Source of the DNA: Periplaneta americana | Lineage: Eukaryota > Arthropoda > Insecta > Blattodea > Blattidae | Assembly: GCF_040183065.1 (NCBI RefSeq) | Contig: NC_091132.1 | Location: 161,532,602 to 161,596,601 of the forward strand | Direction: 5' to 3' | Length of the DNA: 64,000 nucleotides | Shown: in pieces, positions 24,070-33,859 of the stretch | How positions within the stretch are numbered: position 1 is the first letter of the stretch | Layout: each line of letters begins with the position of its first letter | Program-made: the position numbers and the translations under genes | Notes under the pieces: generated by a model | The model's database searches: none | The model's input: only the letters and a program-made list of their open reading frames with translations | Told to the model about the DNA's origin: nothing

Positions 24070-24880
24070 AGTAAGACGATCTCCTACATCGAAGACTCCA
24101 ACTGTTTCATGGAGAGACTCAAGACTCTGGTTGTCGAACCACAGGACATTCTAGTAAGCTTTGATGTGGTATCACTTCACTAGGGTACTGGTCAGCGACG
24201 CCGTAGAACTACTAAGCTACATCTTTTCTGAAGATATCGTGGCTCTGTTCCAACACGTTTTGATTACGACATATTTTCAGTGGTCACAGATTTTCTACGA
24301 ACAGACACACGGAGTGGCCATGGGGAGCCTCCTCAGTCCTGTAGTTCCTAATTTCTACATGGAATCCTTTGAAGACGCGATCGTGAAGTCTGCGGCACTT
24401 AAGCCTACCTGTTGGTTCAGATACATGGAGGATACATTCGTTATCTGGAATTACGGAAAACAAGCCGTCGAGGACTTCTTAATACACCTGAACAGCCAAC
24501 ACACACAGATCCAGTTCACAATGGAAACAGAGAAGGACGGTCCTTCCTTGACGTCTTGGTTTACAGAAAGGAGTACGGTTTCCTCGGCCACAAAGTCTAT
24601 AGAAGACTTGCCCATATTGACAAGTATCTACAGAACGATTCAAACCATCACCCCAGACAGAAACGGGTAATGATTAAAAACTCTGTTCGACCAAGCCAAA
24701 TGGGTCTCCGATCCACAACATCTCGAGGACCACTCCTCATCGGCTGTCCGCGACTGCTTATTGAATATTGAATATATTCACAGCTACCCTCCATATCTGG
24801 AGGCCGTCTCCTTGATCCGCAACCAGAGGACGCGCCATGCCGTGATGATGGGACCCACAATACATGGAGCATACCATTAT
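24070..24880 (+). pseudogene. Penelope-like retroelement fragment (reverse transcriptase)
   Basis: Before a stop near 24181 the sequence reads SFDVVSLH. Further on come YEQTHGVAMGSLLSPVVPNF, WFRYMEDTFVIWNYGKQ (the catalytic pair YVDD has become YMED) and, in a neighbouring frame, LGHKVYRRLAHIDKYL. The Q-x-x-G-x-x-M-G-S-P-L-S-P-x-x-A-N and R-Y-V-D-D-T-F motifs are those of Penelope-like elements (family knowledge). A frameshift lies near 24545. It is 5' and 3' truncated and inactive. The last ~80 bp resemble a stretch at 38375-38450. Confidence 0.7.
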
Positions 24881-25039
24881 GGTATTTAACAATTTTGGTT
24901 AGACCTATATTTACTAATAACTTACAATAGGCCCTATGACAAATAGTCAGATTTATTTGAATCTTATAGGCCTACTATATAACGAAAGAAGTTGGAATAA
25001 CTACAATGTAATTATGATATAATATGATAATTATGATAA

Positions 25040-25420
25040 GTATGGCAGATGTTTCATGACATGGCCACCAAGGTCACCCGATATGACTGCATGTGACTTT
25101 TTTTCAACGGGGGTAACTAAAGGACCGTGTGTTTGTACCGCCTTTGTCACGTGATTTAGAGGAACTAAAAACCAGAATTTGAGAAGCTGCCACCACGGTC
25201 ACAGAGGATATGTTGAAAAGGGTATGGGAAGAGTTTGATTATCATTTGGACATCTGCCGAGTCACTCGTGGTTTACACTTTGAATCTCTGTAAGGTGTAA
25301 AACGAACTTTGATAGTTTGACTTTAAACTGACGTGTGTTTGAAAGTGCTATCATTAGTAGTTTTTGTGTATTAAAATATTGAAAGTGTTACCGGACTTTT
25401 GATGTTCCTTGTATAATCCG
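25040..25420 (+). pseudogene. Tc1/mariner-group transposase tail
   Basis: Across frame breaks it reads WPPRSPDMTACDFF, then pieces like VCTAFVT, and ends with a motif corresponding to LDICRVTRGLHFESL before a stop. W-P-P-R-S-P-D-L-T-x-C-D-F-F surrounds the third catalytic Asp of the arthropod Tc1/mariner group with a DUF4817-type N-terminus. The 3' end TGTTACCGGACTTTTGATG resembles such an element's terminus. Only the last ~80 residues remain. Confidence 0.6.
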
Positions 25421-25424
25421 AGCT

Positions 25425-25575
25425 AAAGCAAGGAGATGCACTATCACCTTTACTTTTTAACTTTGCTCTAGATTATGCGCCATTAGGAAACTGCAGAATA
25501 CCAAAGAGAATTTGGAATTGAACTGGTTACATCAGCTGCTTTTCTGTGCGGATGACGTGAATATGTTAATATACT
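25425..25575 (+). pseudogene. RTE LINE fragment (reverse transcriptase core)
   Basis: Nucleotide similarity to 34752-34892 is obvious: AAGCAAGGAGATGCACTATC ... TTACATCAGCTGCTTTTCTG ... GCGGATGACGTGAATATG. It is a ~150-bp piece around the Q-G-D-A-L-S-P and A-D-D motifs, with frame breaks and both ends missing. Confidence 0.8.
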
Positions 25576-25593
25576 TGATTTTGGTGTAACTTT

Positions 25594-25719
25594 GGGTCAC
25601 GACTCACTTGATCATAGCGGAAGCTGTTCAGTAAGATGGAATCGTATGTACTACATTCTGAACTTGTCTTAAGGAATAAGATAAAGTCTGGTTCACTGTC
25701 ATATTAAGACGTCATAGAG
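25594..25719 (+). other. Gene A: likely non-coding first exon
   Basis: The segment from GGTCACGACTCACTTGATC to TCATAGAG ends at a strong donor, GTAAGT (25720-25725). A similar segment lies before gene C (59695-59834) and ends TTATAGAG|GTAAGTCTTTG. The homology spans exon end and intron start (GTAAGTCTTTG shared), as expected of duplicated 5' untranslated exons. It would splice to the acceptor at 36367, five bases before the ATG. The transcription start is not determined. No ATG in the coding frame is needed here. Confidence 0.55.
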
Positions 25720-26470
25720 GTAAGTCTTTGGCCGCGAATATTGTCTGGTTTTCCTTGAGTGTAGGTGTGGTCATTCACAATTTTGTTTTACAATGCATGC
25801 GATTCTGTAAAGCGGATGTAGTCTGTTATTTGCAGGTTATATTTTACTCCGGTTAAAGACGCTTTCAGAAATAGAAGAGTATTTGCATATCGTTGATATG
25901 GAATTTAATTCTCTCTTGTGACAAATATATTTTCAGATGCGGTGTTCTCATAAGTGAGAAAAGTACCTGTGCGCTAGTTATACGAAAATAAGCTTTGCTT
26001 AGTTTTTCTATGCCGAAAATGTAGGAAAATCTCAAACATCTAAGCTCTTTACGAAATATCGAATGCGCATACTTTAGTGTGTAGGCGACGGAAGCCAGCT
26101 GCTACACGTCTTTCAAATTATGGAGAAAATTTAAATGTGTCCTCATGGCATTTGAAAGTTCATTTTAAATTTTACACATTCAGTAGAAACTTCAGTTATG
26201 GTTCAAAATCAGTGTCTAACCCGTAAGAAATCCGGTAATATAGAGCGTACAAGGAAATTATCGACTGAAGGTAGATTAAATATCGCAGAATTTCATCATA
26301 AAGGAACAAATTTGTTATATTATTACATCTCACCTACCTCTTTCTAGAGAATCTTGGGTGAATTTGTATAAAATATTTACAATGACTGTTGGAAATATTG
26401 TATTCCAACAACATAAACGAAGAAAATACACCAGACATGTCCAAGGGTCGCAAGCAGATGTCAGAATGAT
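25720..26470. other. Gene A intron 1, first part: nothing recognised
   Basis: No retroelement or transposase motif is seen between the first exon donor and the (TAA)n tract. Confidence 0.4.

Positions 26471-26522
<52 letters not shown>
26471..26522. repeat. (TAA)n microsatellite
   Basis: About 17 uninterrupted ATA/TAA triplets immediately upstream of the decayed RTE LINE. Confidence 0.9.
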
Positions 26523-26525
<3 letters not shown>

Positions 26526-26937
26526 TATTGTTGGAGAAGAAGAGAAAATGGAAAAACATCAGCACAAAAGAAGGTAGAAAAAAATACAGGAACCTTAACA
26601 AACTAAAAAGAGAAACGCTTATTAAGACTGGATAAAAGAAAAATGTAAAGAAATAGAGGATCTAGAAAGAAAAGAAAGATATGATTTAATGTACCGCGAA
26701 GTAAAATGTTTGGACTTGACAAATAAGAACAGAAAATCCATGTGGTTGATAGAGGACGAAATCGGAAATGAAATAACAGACAAACAAGAAATAGTAAACA
26801 GATGGACGAAAAATGTAGAACAGTTACATGAGATAAGGAATCGTCCAAATGACTTGGCTATAGAAGACGAAAAAGGATTTTATATTTAAGGGAAGATACG
26901 TAAAGATTAATTTTTGGTCCTATAGAATATATCTGTT

Positions 26938-27392
26938 ATGGTGACAATGATTATTAGAGGAGAAGAATTCGCTCCGGCGCTGGGGATCGAACGCGGGTCA
27001 CAAAGGGAAAAACACTAGAAAAAAATAATGACATTTAACGACGCTCGCAACTGCAGAGGTTATATCAGTGTGGCCTGTGTACTGGAATTTTGTCCCGCAG
27101 GAGTTCTTTTGCATGTCAGTAAATCTACTGACATGAGCCTGTAGTATTGAAACAGACAAATGTCATCGATCTCGCCCGGGATCGAACCCGCAACCTTGAG
27201 CATAGAAGGCCATCAGTATACCAACTAAGCTACCGAGGGCGACAAAACACTGGAGGAGAGGGATTCTATCTGGTGCTACGGATTGAACTTCGACGTAGCT
27301 CAGTGGTTAGAGGACTTTGTATGTAGAACCAAGGACCCGGGTTCGATCCCCGGCGCCGGAGCAAATTTTTCTCCTCTAATAATCATTGTTAA
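26938..27392 (+). mobile_element. SINE with inverted ends, family 2, copy 1 (interrupted)
   Basis: The left end (ACAATGATTATTAGAGGAGA, then CTCCGGCGC) is mirrored by the right end (GCGCCGGAG ... TCTCCTCTAATAATCATTGT). The right half carries a tRNA-like promoter: TAGCTCAGTGGTTAGAG and GGTTCGATCCCCGG. The shared core GGGAAAAACACT and GAGAGGGATTC is also in the 31941 copy. A different SINE (27027-27243) has entered the middle. Inserted in the RTE remnant. Confidence 0.7.
27027..27243 (-). mobile_element. tRNA-derived SINE, family 3
   Basis: On the minus strand it reads GGTAGCTTAGTTGGTATACT (A-box region) and GGTTCGATCCCGGGCGAG (B box). A body follows with TCAGTAGATTTACTGACATG, then GCGAGCGTCGTTAAATGTCA and a T/A-rich tail. 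AAACACTRGA-like sequence on both sides (about 27010 and 27246) suggests its target duplication within the family 2 SINE. Confidence 0.75.
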
Positions 27393-28872
27393 GGAAAGAT
27401 GTTGAACTAGCGCTTAGGATAATGAAGACTGGACAGCAACAGTAGTTTGTGGAATCTCTATTGAATTAATGACATGCTTGGGTGAAGACAAGAAGCGCTT
27501 TCTATCATTATGCAACGAAATATATGAGAAAGGAGAATGGACTGAAGATTTCACAGACACAGTGTTGATTCCAGTACCGAAGAAAAATAAGGGCAAGGAA
27601 TGTAACGAGTTCAGGACTATCAGCCTGATATCACACTGGGCGAAAATTCTACTGTGAATATTGATTCGACGTTTATATTCTTAGATGGAAGAACTGTTGG
27701 AAGAAGATCAATTTTGCTTCAGGAAGGGAAAAGGTATAAGGGATGCAATTGGGCTGCCATAAGCAATCAGGAAAAGATACCCAAAGAAGAATAAAGAAGT
27801 GCATATAGTATTTGTGGACCGAGAAAAGACCTTTAGCAAAGTGGATTGAAATAAACTAATGGGGATCCTAAAGAAATTGGTGTGGATTGGAAAGAGAACA
27901 GGCTGTTCAATAATCTTTATATGAAACGAGTGAAAGTCAGACAGGAGAAAAAATGTTAGGAAGAAGTGAAATAGGGAGAGGAGTAGACTAAGGATACCCT
28001 TTATCACCTACCCTGTTCAACATCTACTTGAAGGATTTAGTGAAGAACTGTTTTCAGAATATGGGAGGAGTGATAGTAGGAGGAGGAATAAAGTGCATAA
28101 TATTTGCTGATTATATGACGTTGTTACCACAGGGGCGTATTATACTAAGGGATATGCTACTAGAGCTAAATAACAGCTGTGAGCAGTATGGAATGAAGAT
28201 AAATGCAAATAAGACGAAGACCATGGTCATAGGAAAACAAATAAAGAAGGTAAACTTTCGAATTCTAAATGAGGCAGTAGAGCAAGTGGGCAGCTTCAAA
28301 TACTTGGGCTGTACTATAAGCAGTAACATGAATTGCTGCCAGGAAGTCAGGAGGAGGATGGTAATTGCCAAGGAAGCTTTTAATAGAAAAAGAAACTTCA
28401 TCTGCAGACTTCTGGAAAAAGAACTAAGGAAGAGAAAAGTGGAGAGTGGCATTGTATGGGGCAGAAACATGGACATTACAACGGAGTGAAGAGATGCAAA
28501 TAGAAATATTTGAAATGTGGATGTGGAGAAGAATGGACTGTGCGAAGTGGTCAGACAGAATAAGAAATGAAGCTGTGTTGGAAAGAGTGGGTGAAGAAAG
28601 AATGATGCTGAAACTGCACATGAAGAGGAAAAGTAAATGGTTGGGTCACTGCCTGAGAAGAAACTGTCTACTGAAGAATGCACTGGAAGGAATGATGAAC
28701 AGGACAAGAGTTTGGGGCAGAAGAAGATATCAGATGATAGATGACATTAAGATATATGGATCATATGCTGAGACAAAGAGGAAGTCAGAAACTTGGAAAG
28801 ATAGAAGAAAACTGAGTTTGATCTGAAAGACCTGCCCTTGGGCAGAGCACTATGAATGACCTTTTTCTAAAG

Positions 28873-29332
28873 ATCTAGTCTTTCAGGTAAAGCTCCCTGT
28901 AAAGCAGATTTGAATAATTTCAAGGGAAAAATTGTTCCGGGGCCGGGTATCGATCCCGGGACCTCTGATTGAACGTACCAGCGCTCTACCAACTGAGCTA
29001 CCCGGGAACTCCACCCGACACCGTCTCAACTTTTCCCTTTATATCCACACAACTCGCATGGGCTAACGAAACGCCAGAGACCCACATCGAGTGCACACAA
29101 TCTCTGTGTGAGTTGGAATTGTGGTTTTCTGTTAACGTACACAGTGACGTATATATTATGCAAATCTAGTCTTTCAGGTAAAGCTCCCTGTAAAGCAGAT
29201 TTGAATAATTTCAAGGGAAAAATTGTTCCGCGGCCGGGTATCGATCCCGGGACCTCTGGTTGAACGTACCAGCGCTCTACCAACTGAGCTACCCGGGAAC
29301 TCCACCCGACACCGTCTCAACTTTTCCCTTTT
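28873..29332 (-). mobile_element. Two tandem copies of a tRNA-derived SINE, family 4
   Basis: The segment ATCTAGTCTTTCAGGTAAAG to ACCGTCTCAACTTTTCCC (~165 bp) occurs at 28873 and again at 29163, a 290-bp period. The minus strand carries GGTAGCTCAGTTGGTAGAGC and GGGATCGATACCCGG. The two copies differ at only a few bases. CTTTTTCTA on both outer sides (about 28861 and 29329) looks like a single target duplication, so the dimer probably arrived or grew as one unit. Confidence 0.75.
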
Positions 29333-29408
29333 TCTAGTTACGCTGAAGTATCCATAGTTATTGTTACAGATATTTCTGTTTGTAATTAAGTTTCTGTTTC
29401 TCAGTAGG

Positions 29409-29570
29409 TATTATCACAGTCTAGTATATACAGTCATGAAGCTCAATACCTATTAAATATGCATCCATAGATAGTTGCTAACCACTAGGATCGTTAATAT
29501 CGCTTCATTACAGACAATGCGAAATAGTACTTGTGCAGTCTATTGTTCCTAACAGCCTCACAACTCAAGG
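29409..29570 (+). mobile_element. Truncated copy of the P-like ACAGTCTA element
   Basis: It starts ACAGTCTAGTATATACAGTC and continues with ATAGTTGCTAACCACTAGGA, as in the 53230 element. It is similar up to CAACTCAAG and then stops, without a right terminus, close to the mitochondrial insert. Confidence 0.6.
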
Positions 29571-29599
29571 TCGTGCTCCAATTCATGTTAATAAGATTA

Positions 29600-29990
29600 C
29601 AATATTTGTTATTAATCAAAATTGTTTGGTGTAAGAATAGCAAATGGACTATTACAGCTGCTATTACAATAAATGGGAGTAGAAAGTGGAATGTGAAGAA
29701 TCGATTAAGTGTTGCGTTATCTACTGCAAAGCCACCTCATACTCATTGTACTAAATCATGTTCCGAAATCTGTGGAGCAAATCACAGATTTATACCAATC
29801 GTAATTGAAATTTTTTACTTCCTAATCTATTCAATTCTAACTTTAACAATCATTACAATTGTTAGATCACATCAAATTTCATTTATTAACCAAACATTTT
29901 TAATAGGAAGTGAGATATCTACAATATTTCGCAAAGGTAGAATTTGATTCATATATGATTCCTCAAGATGAAATAGATCATAGTATATTC
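29600..29990. pseudogene. Rearranged nuclear mitochondrial insert (cytb and cox2 pieces)
   Basis: On the minus strand 29757-29605 reads, with TGA as Trp, [20 protein letters not shown] then PFIV and HLLFLHQT, a conserved stretch of cytochrome b. Immediately after, on the plus strand, 29759-29809 reads CSEICGANHRFIPIVIE, the copper-site end of COX2. Next, 29810-29932 reads ILTLTIITIV and FINQTFLIGSEISTIF, like the COX2 N-terminal membrane region. Then 29937-29970 reads KVEFDSYMIPQDE, the middle of COX2. The order is therefore scrambled and one gene is inverted. It has no nuclear function; whether neighbouring AT-rich sequence to 30300 is also mitochondrial is unclear. Confidence 0.75.
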
Positions 29991-30100
29991 TAGTGGGTAG
30001 ATATAATTTAATAACATTTTATGATTTTCAAGTTTACATTTGAATAATTTAGTAAAATATTGATTTGTGGTGTCAATGATATAATTTATTTATCTTAGGT

Positions 30101-30105
<5 letters not shown>

Positions 30106-30163
<58 letters not shown>
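30106..30163. repeat. (TA)n microsatellite
   Basis: About 29 TA units. Other long TA tracts lie at 15443-15472, 33812-33858, 35707-35728, 40716-40751, 44304-44346 and 50540-50584. Confidence 0.9.
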
Positions 30164-30166
<3 letters not shown>

Positions 30167-30808
30167 ATTTGTTTTATTAGATTTTTATTTTTATTTATTT
30201 TTAGAATTATTTTGGTTTTTACAGGGTTTTACTTTTACATTTATATTTATTATTGGATTATTATTTGAAATTTTATTATGAAATTGGATTTTAATACACT
30301 TAAACCAAAAATAAAAATAAATAAATCCTAATACCCAAAAAGAAAAAAAACTGAAGCATTAGCCTCAACTTATAATAAAATTCTCTTTTCTCTTTAATAG
30401 TAACAGTATAACTACAGATCTCATTTTTTTTATATTATTAAATGATTCGTGACTGTATATACCAGACTGTGGTGTGGTATTATGGTTTGGTATGTACACC
30501 AATATATCTCAACATAGTCATGAACTAAAGTAAGAGCTAAATTTATAAGTTTATATTTTTTCTCATGGTATGGTATAATCTAAATACATATCTCCATGTA
30601 TGTTAATTGTACGTGCGTCTATGTACTAGATAAATGGAAGCAAACAAGTTTCGATATTTAGGAGACACAACTGTACGAAGCAAAAATGTGGTATAAAAGA
30701 CAATTAATTTTTAAAAGCAGCCTAGTATAAAATTTAATACACAATGTCGTAACAAAAAAAAATTGAATGTAATCGCCATAATGATCTGAAAACTAGATGT
30801 TACCAATA
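30164..30808. other. AT-rich sequence, nothing supported
   Basis: No protein or repeat ends were recognised; part may extend the mitochondrial insert. Confidence 0.35.
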
Positions 30809-31940
30809 GGGGAGAGAGGTAAGACTTGATCTCCTTTTTGTGTTTTTAATTTTTTGTGTAAAATATTTTAACCTAAATCAAAATCTGGCACATCTAACAT
30901 AGCTATAGCTGAGTTTTTCCTCTTTATTTTCATATGGTGCATGATAAAATGATAAATGTATTTATGTGCGTAACATGTGAATAAAAAAAAAAAAAAGCAG
31001 AACAAAATCAGTGCAGCAGGGGGGATGAACTCTCACTAGTACAGGGAGACTTGATTCACTTCATGGGGTGATTTGATGCACTGACAATTCATAATGAATA
31101 AACCAAAAGTAAGCATTCAGTCTATTTTTTTATATTATTGAATAAAAAACATTAAAATAATATTATTCCACCATGAATGTAATTCCTCAAATCTGAACTT
31201 AAAAATACTGTGAGTCTTAACGTGGCTAAAATTTGAAATAAGTTAGGCCTGCATTTTCACATTTGTATCTCATGTCACCAAGTTAACATTAATTGGAACA
31301 TTTTGCCCTAGTATAGCGAGGTAGTTACATAACACATTGAACAAAACACTTCATAGCAAATTAAACCCTTCAAACTTAACAGTATCAAATACAAAGCATG
31401 TTATTCTGTCATTACGGAAATAAAACTTTGGTGATGGAACTTTTCTTACAATTTGGCTTCTGTCTGTGTTACAAATGTCATCAACTTCTGGCCATTTGAA
31501 ACGTTCATTTTCTATTGTTCCACATTTAATGGAGAAAGTTTCATGTCCAGGAATATTGATAAAATTTCTCCGACATTGTGCTTTTCATTGCTAGCTCCAT
31601 GTGCCTAGCATTGATTTTTGTTCGAGGTTTAGACCCCTCTTTTGTTAGTGGGGTTTAAAAAGGGCGCGTCAGCTACTATGGCTATTTGCGCCCTTATCTA
31701 AAATCTTTCACTAATCACAAACACAATACAATAACCAGAATGCTTAAAAGAACCAAAAAGTGTTGTCACGGTTAAAACGAGGCAAACAAACCGCTTTTGT
31801 TTTGTATACACGATCCATACCTACAATAATACACATTCTCAGAAAAATCTTTGGGGATACTTGATACCGAATTAAATATCCCATACTGGAGTGGATCAAG
31901 TCTCTGCACAATGCAATTTTATAAAATAAACAAGTGAGTA

Positions 31941-32147
31941 ATAATAGTTATTAGAGGAGAAAAATTCGCTCCGGCGCCGAGGATCGAACTCAGGTCTTGG
32001 TTCTACGTACCTAGAGGTCTAGCCACTGAGGTACGCCGAAGTGTAATCCACAACATTGGATCGAATCCCTCTCTAATGTTTTTCCCTTTATGGCCGGTTT
32101 TGATCCCCAGTTACGCAGTAGATTTTTCTCCTCTAGTAACTATTGTT
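31941..32147 (-). mobile_element. SINE with inverted ends, family 2, copy 2
   Basis: Same structure as 26938-27392 in the opposite orientation and without the inner SINE. The minus strand carries CGTACCTCAGTGGCTAGA, GAGTTCGATCCTCGG, CGCCGGAGCGAATTTTTCTC, and the mirrored TTTCTCCTCTAATAACTATT. The terminal TAACTATTGTT is repeated at about 33151-33161, after the RTE copy: the RTE target duplication, which shows that the RTE entered this SINE's edge. Confidence 0.75.
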
Positions 32148-33146
32148 GTCTCAGTGAAACGTACAGCACAGACTTCTGTCACATGCGTTTCCAATTCACT
32201 GTGTCCTAAAGCAAGGAGATGCACTATCACCTTTACTTTTTAACTTTGCTCTAGAGTATGCCATTAGGAAAGTCCAGGATAACAGAGAGGGTTTGGAATT
32301 GAACGGGTTACATCAGCTTCTTGTCTATGTGGATGACGTGAATATATTGAGGGAAAATCCACAAACGATTAGGGAAAACACGGGAATTTTACATGAAGCT
32401 AGTAAAGAGATAGGTTTGGAAGTATATCCCGAAAAGACAAAGTATATGATTATGTCTCGTGACCAGAATATTGTACGAAATGGAAATATATTAATTGGAA
32501 ATTTATCTTTTGAAGAGGTGGAAAAATTCAAATACCTGGGAGCATCAGTAAAAAATATAAATGATAATCGGGAGGAAAGTAAACACAGAATAAATATGGG
32601 AAATGCCTGTTATTATTCGGTTGAGAACCTTTTATCATCCAGTCTGCTGTCAAAAAATCTGGAAGTTAGAATTTATAAGTTATCTTACCAGTTATTCTTT
32701 ATGGTTGTTAAACTTGGACTCTGACTTTGAGAGGAACATAGGTTAAGCGTGTTTGAGAATAAGGTGCTTAGGAAAGTATTTGGGGCTAAGTGGGATGAAG
32801 TTACAGGAGAATGGAGAAAATTACACAACACAGAACTGCACGCATTGTATTCTTCACCTGATATAATTAGGAACATTAAATCCAGACGTTTGAGATGGGC
32901 AAGGCATGTAGCACGTATGGGCGAATCCACAAATGCCTATAGAGTGTTAGTTGGGAGGCCGGAGGGAATTTAAAGACCTTTGGGGACGCCGAGACATAGA
33001 AGATAGGAAGATAATATTAAAATGGATTTGAGAGATGTGGGATATGATGATAGAGACTGGATTAATCTTGCTCAGGAGAGGGACCAATGGCGGGCTTATG
33101 TGAGGGCGGCAATGAACCTCCGGGTTCCTTAAAGGCCACTAAGTAA
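32148..33146 (+). pseudogene. 5'-truncated RTE LINE, copy 1
   Basis: It starts within the sequence encoding CLSETY and runs to the element 3' end at GGTTCCTTAAAGGCC + TAAGTAAGT. Compared with 34682-35690 it keeps YVDDVNI (catalytic YADD altered to YVDD), [14 protein letters not shown] and [13 protein letters not shown] but has frame breaks near 32690-32720 and an early stop near 32971. An 11-bp direct repeat TAACTATTGTT flanks it. Confidence 0.85.
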
Positions 33147-33805
33147 GTAATAACTATTGTTACCAGAACAGGTAAATTTTGTAAGATCAAAAATTAATCT
33201 TTACGTAGACAAGTGTGTAATATTTAAACAAAAAATATTTTCAATATTCGACTTGCATTTAACTCCTTAAAAACCATACATTATCATAATTATATTTCAG
33301 TTAATAGTTATTTACAACATAAAATGGATAAATTACTTATTTCAGTTAACCAAAAAAATGTAGAAAGTTGCAAAAAAAATTATTTTTTCTTCAAAGCCCA
33401 AAATAACTTTTGTTCTTATGTGATGTTACTCAGAATATCAAAAATGGAGGGAAGAAACCAATGCAGTTAAAATTGAAATTTTAAACTACCGGTAACCAAA
33501 TTTTCTACAATTTCGGGTGGGATCAAATCTCCCCAGGGACTAAATCTCACCACTCTCCCATATGGGGCATTCAGGGCACAAGGGAATCAAGTCCACTTTT
33601 GGTCAATTGGGAGATATTTCGTCTGTACATACCTTAGATGAGGCTACTTTCAGAGCATAAAAGAATCATGTCCTCACAATCTTTGCAAAGGTGCAGATGT
33701 TTAAATCACACTCACCTTTAATGGGTTATTAACTATACATAAAGACTTTAAGTCTAATTTTCTGAAAAGTTTATTTTTATGACTTGATTCCCTTTGCTCT
33801 GAACG

Positions 33806-33811
<6 letters not shown>
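33147..33811. other. Right part of the TIR element and flank
   Basis: This holds the right subterminal region of the 30809-33560 element and then sequence with a second set of TTGGGAGATATTTCGTC-like motifs. No gene. Confidence 0.4.

Positions 33812-33858
<47 letters not shown>

Positions 33859-33859
<1 letters not shown>

Larger units (their letters stand above)
26560..28830 (+). pseudogene. Decayed RTE-clade LINE polyprotein
   Basis: Pieces occur in order: MYREVKCLDLTNKNRKSMW and IVNRWTKNVEQLHE (linker before the RT), EIYEKGEWTEDFTDTVLIP and NEFRTISLISHWAKILL (RT motifs 1-2), FADYMTLL (catalytic A-D-D changed to ADY), INANKTKTMVIGKQIKK, FKYLGCTISSNMNCCQEV, then YGAETWTLQ, LHMKRKSKWLGHCLRRNC and a Lys/Arg-rich end. 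This is the layout of BovB/RTE-type RTs. There are numerous frameshifts and stops, and an insertion of SINEs at 26938-27392. No endonuclease is visible at the 5' side. It is old. Confidence 0.75.
30809..33560. mobile_element. TIR element with GGGGAGAGAGGTAAGA-type ends, host to nested insertions
   Basis: The left end GGGGAGAGAGGTAAGACTTG matches the complement of the right end (CAAGTC-like block, then TCTCACCACTCTCCC). TA precedes the left end (30807-30808) and follows the right end (33561-33562). Both subterminal regions also contain GATYHAATCTCCC-type motifs (30830s, 31050s, 33520s, 33590s). No transposase is recognised. The interior is split by a SINE (31941-32147) that is itself followed by an RTE copy. 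Confidence 0.5.

Noticed and set aside
28936-29300. tRNA-like cloverleaf sequences
   Set aside because: A and B boxes are good, but they sit inside repeated SINE units with retroposon bodies and target duplications, and acceptor-stem pairing is imperfect.
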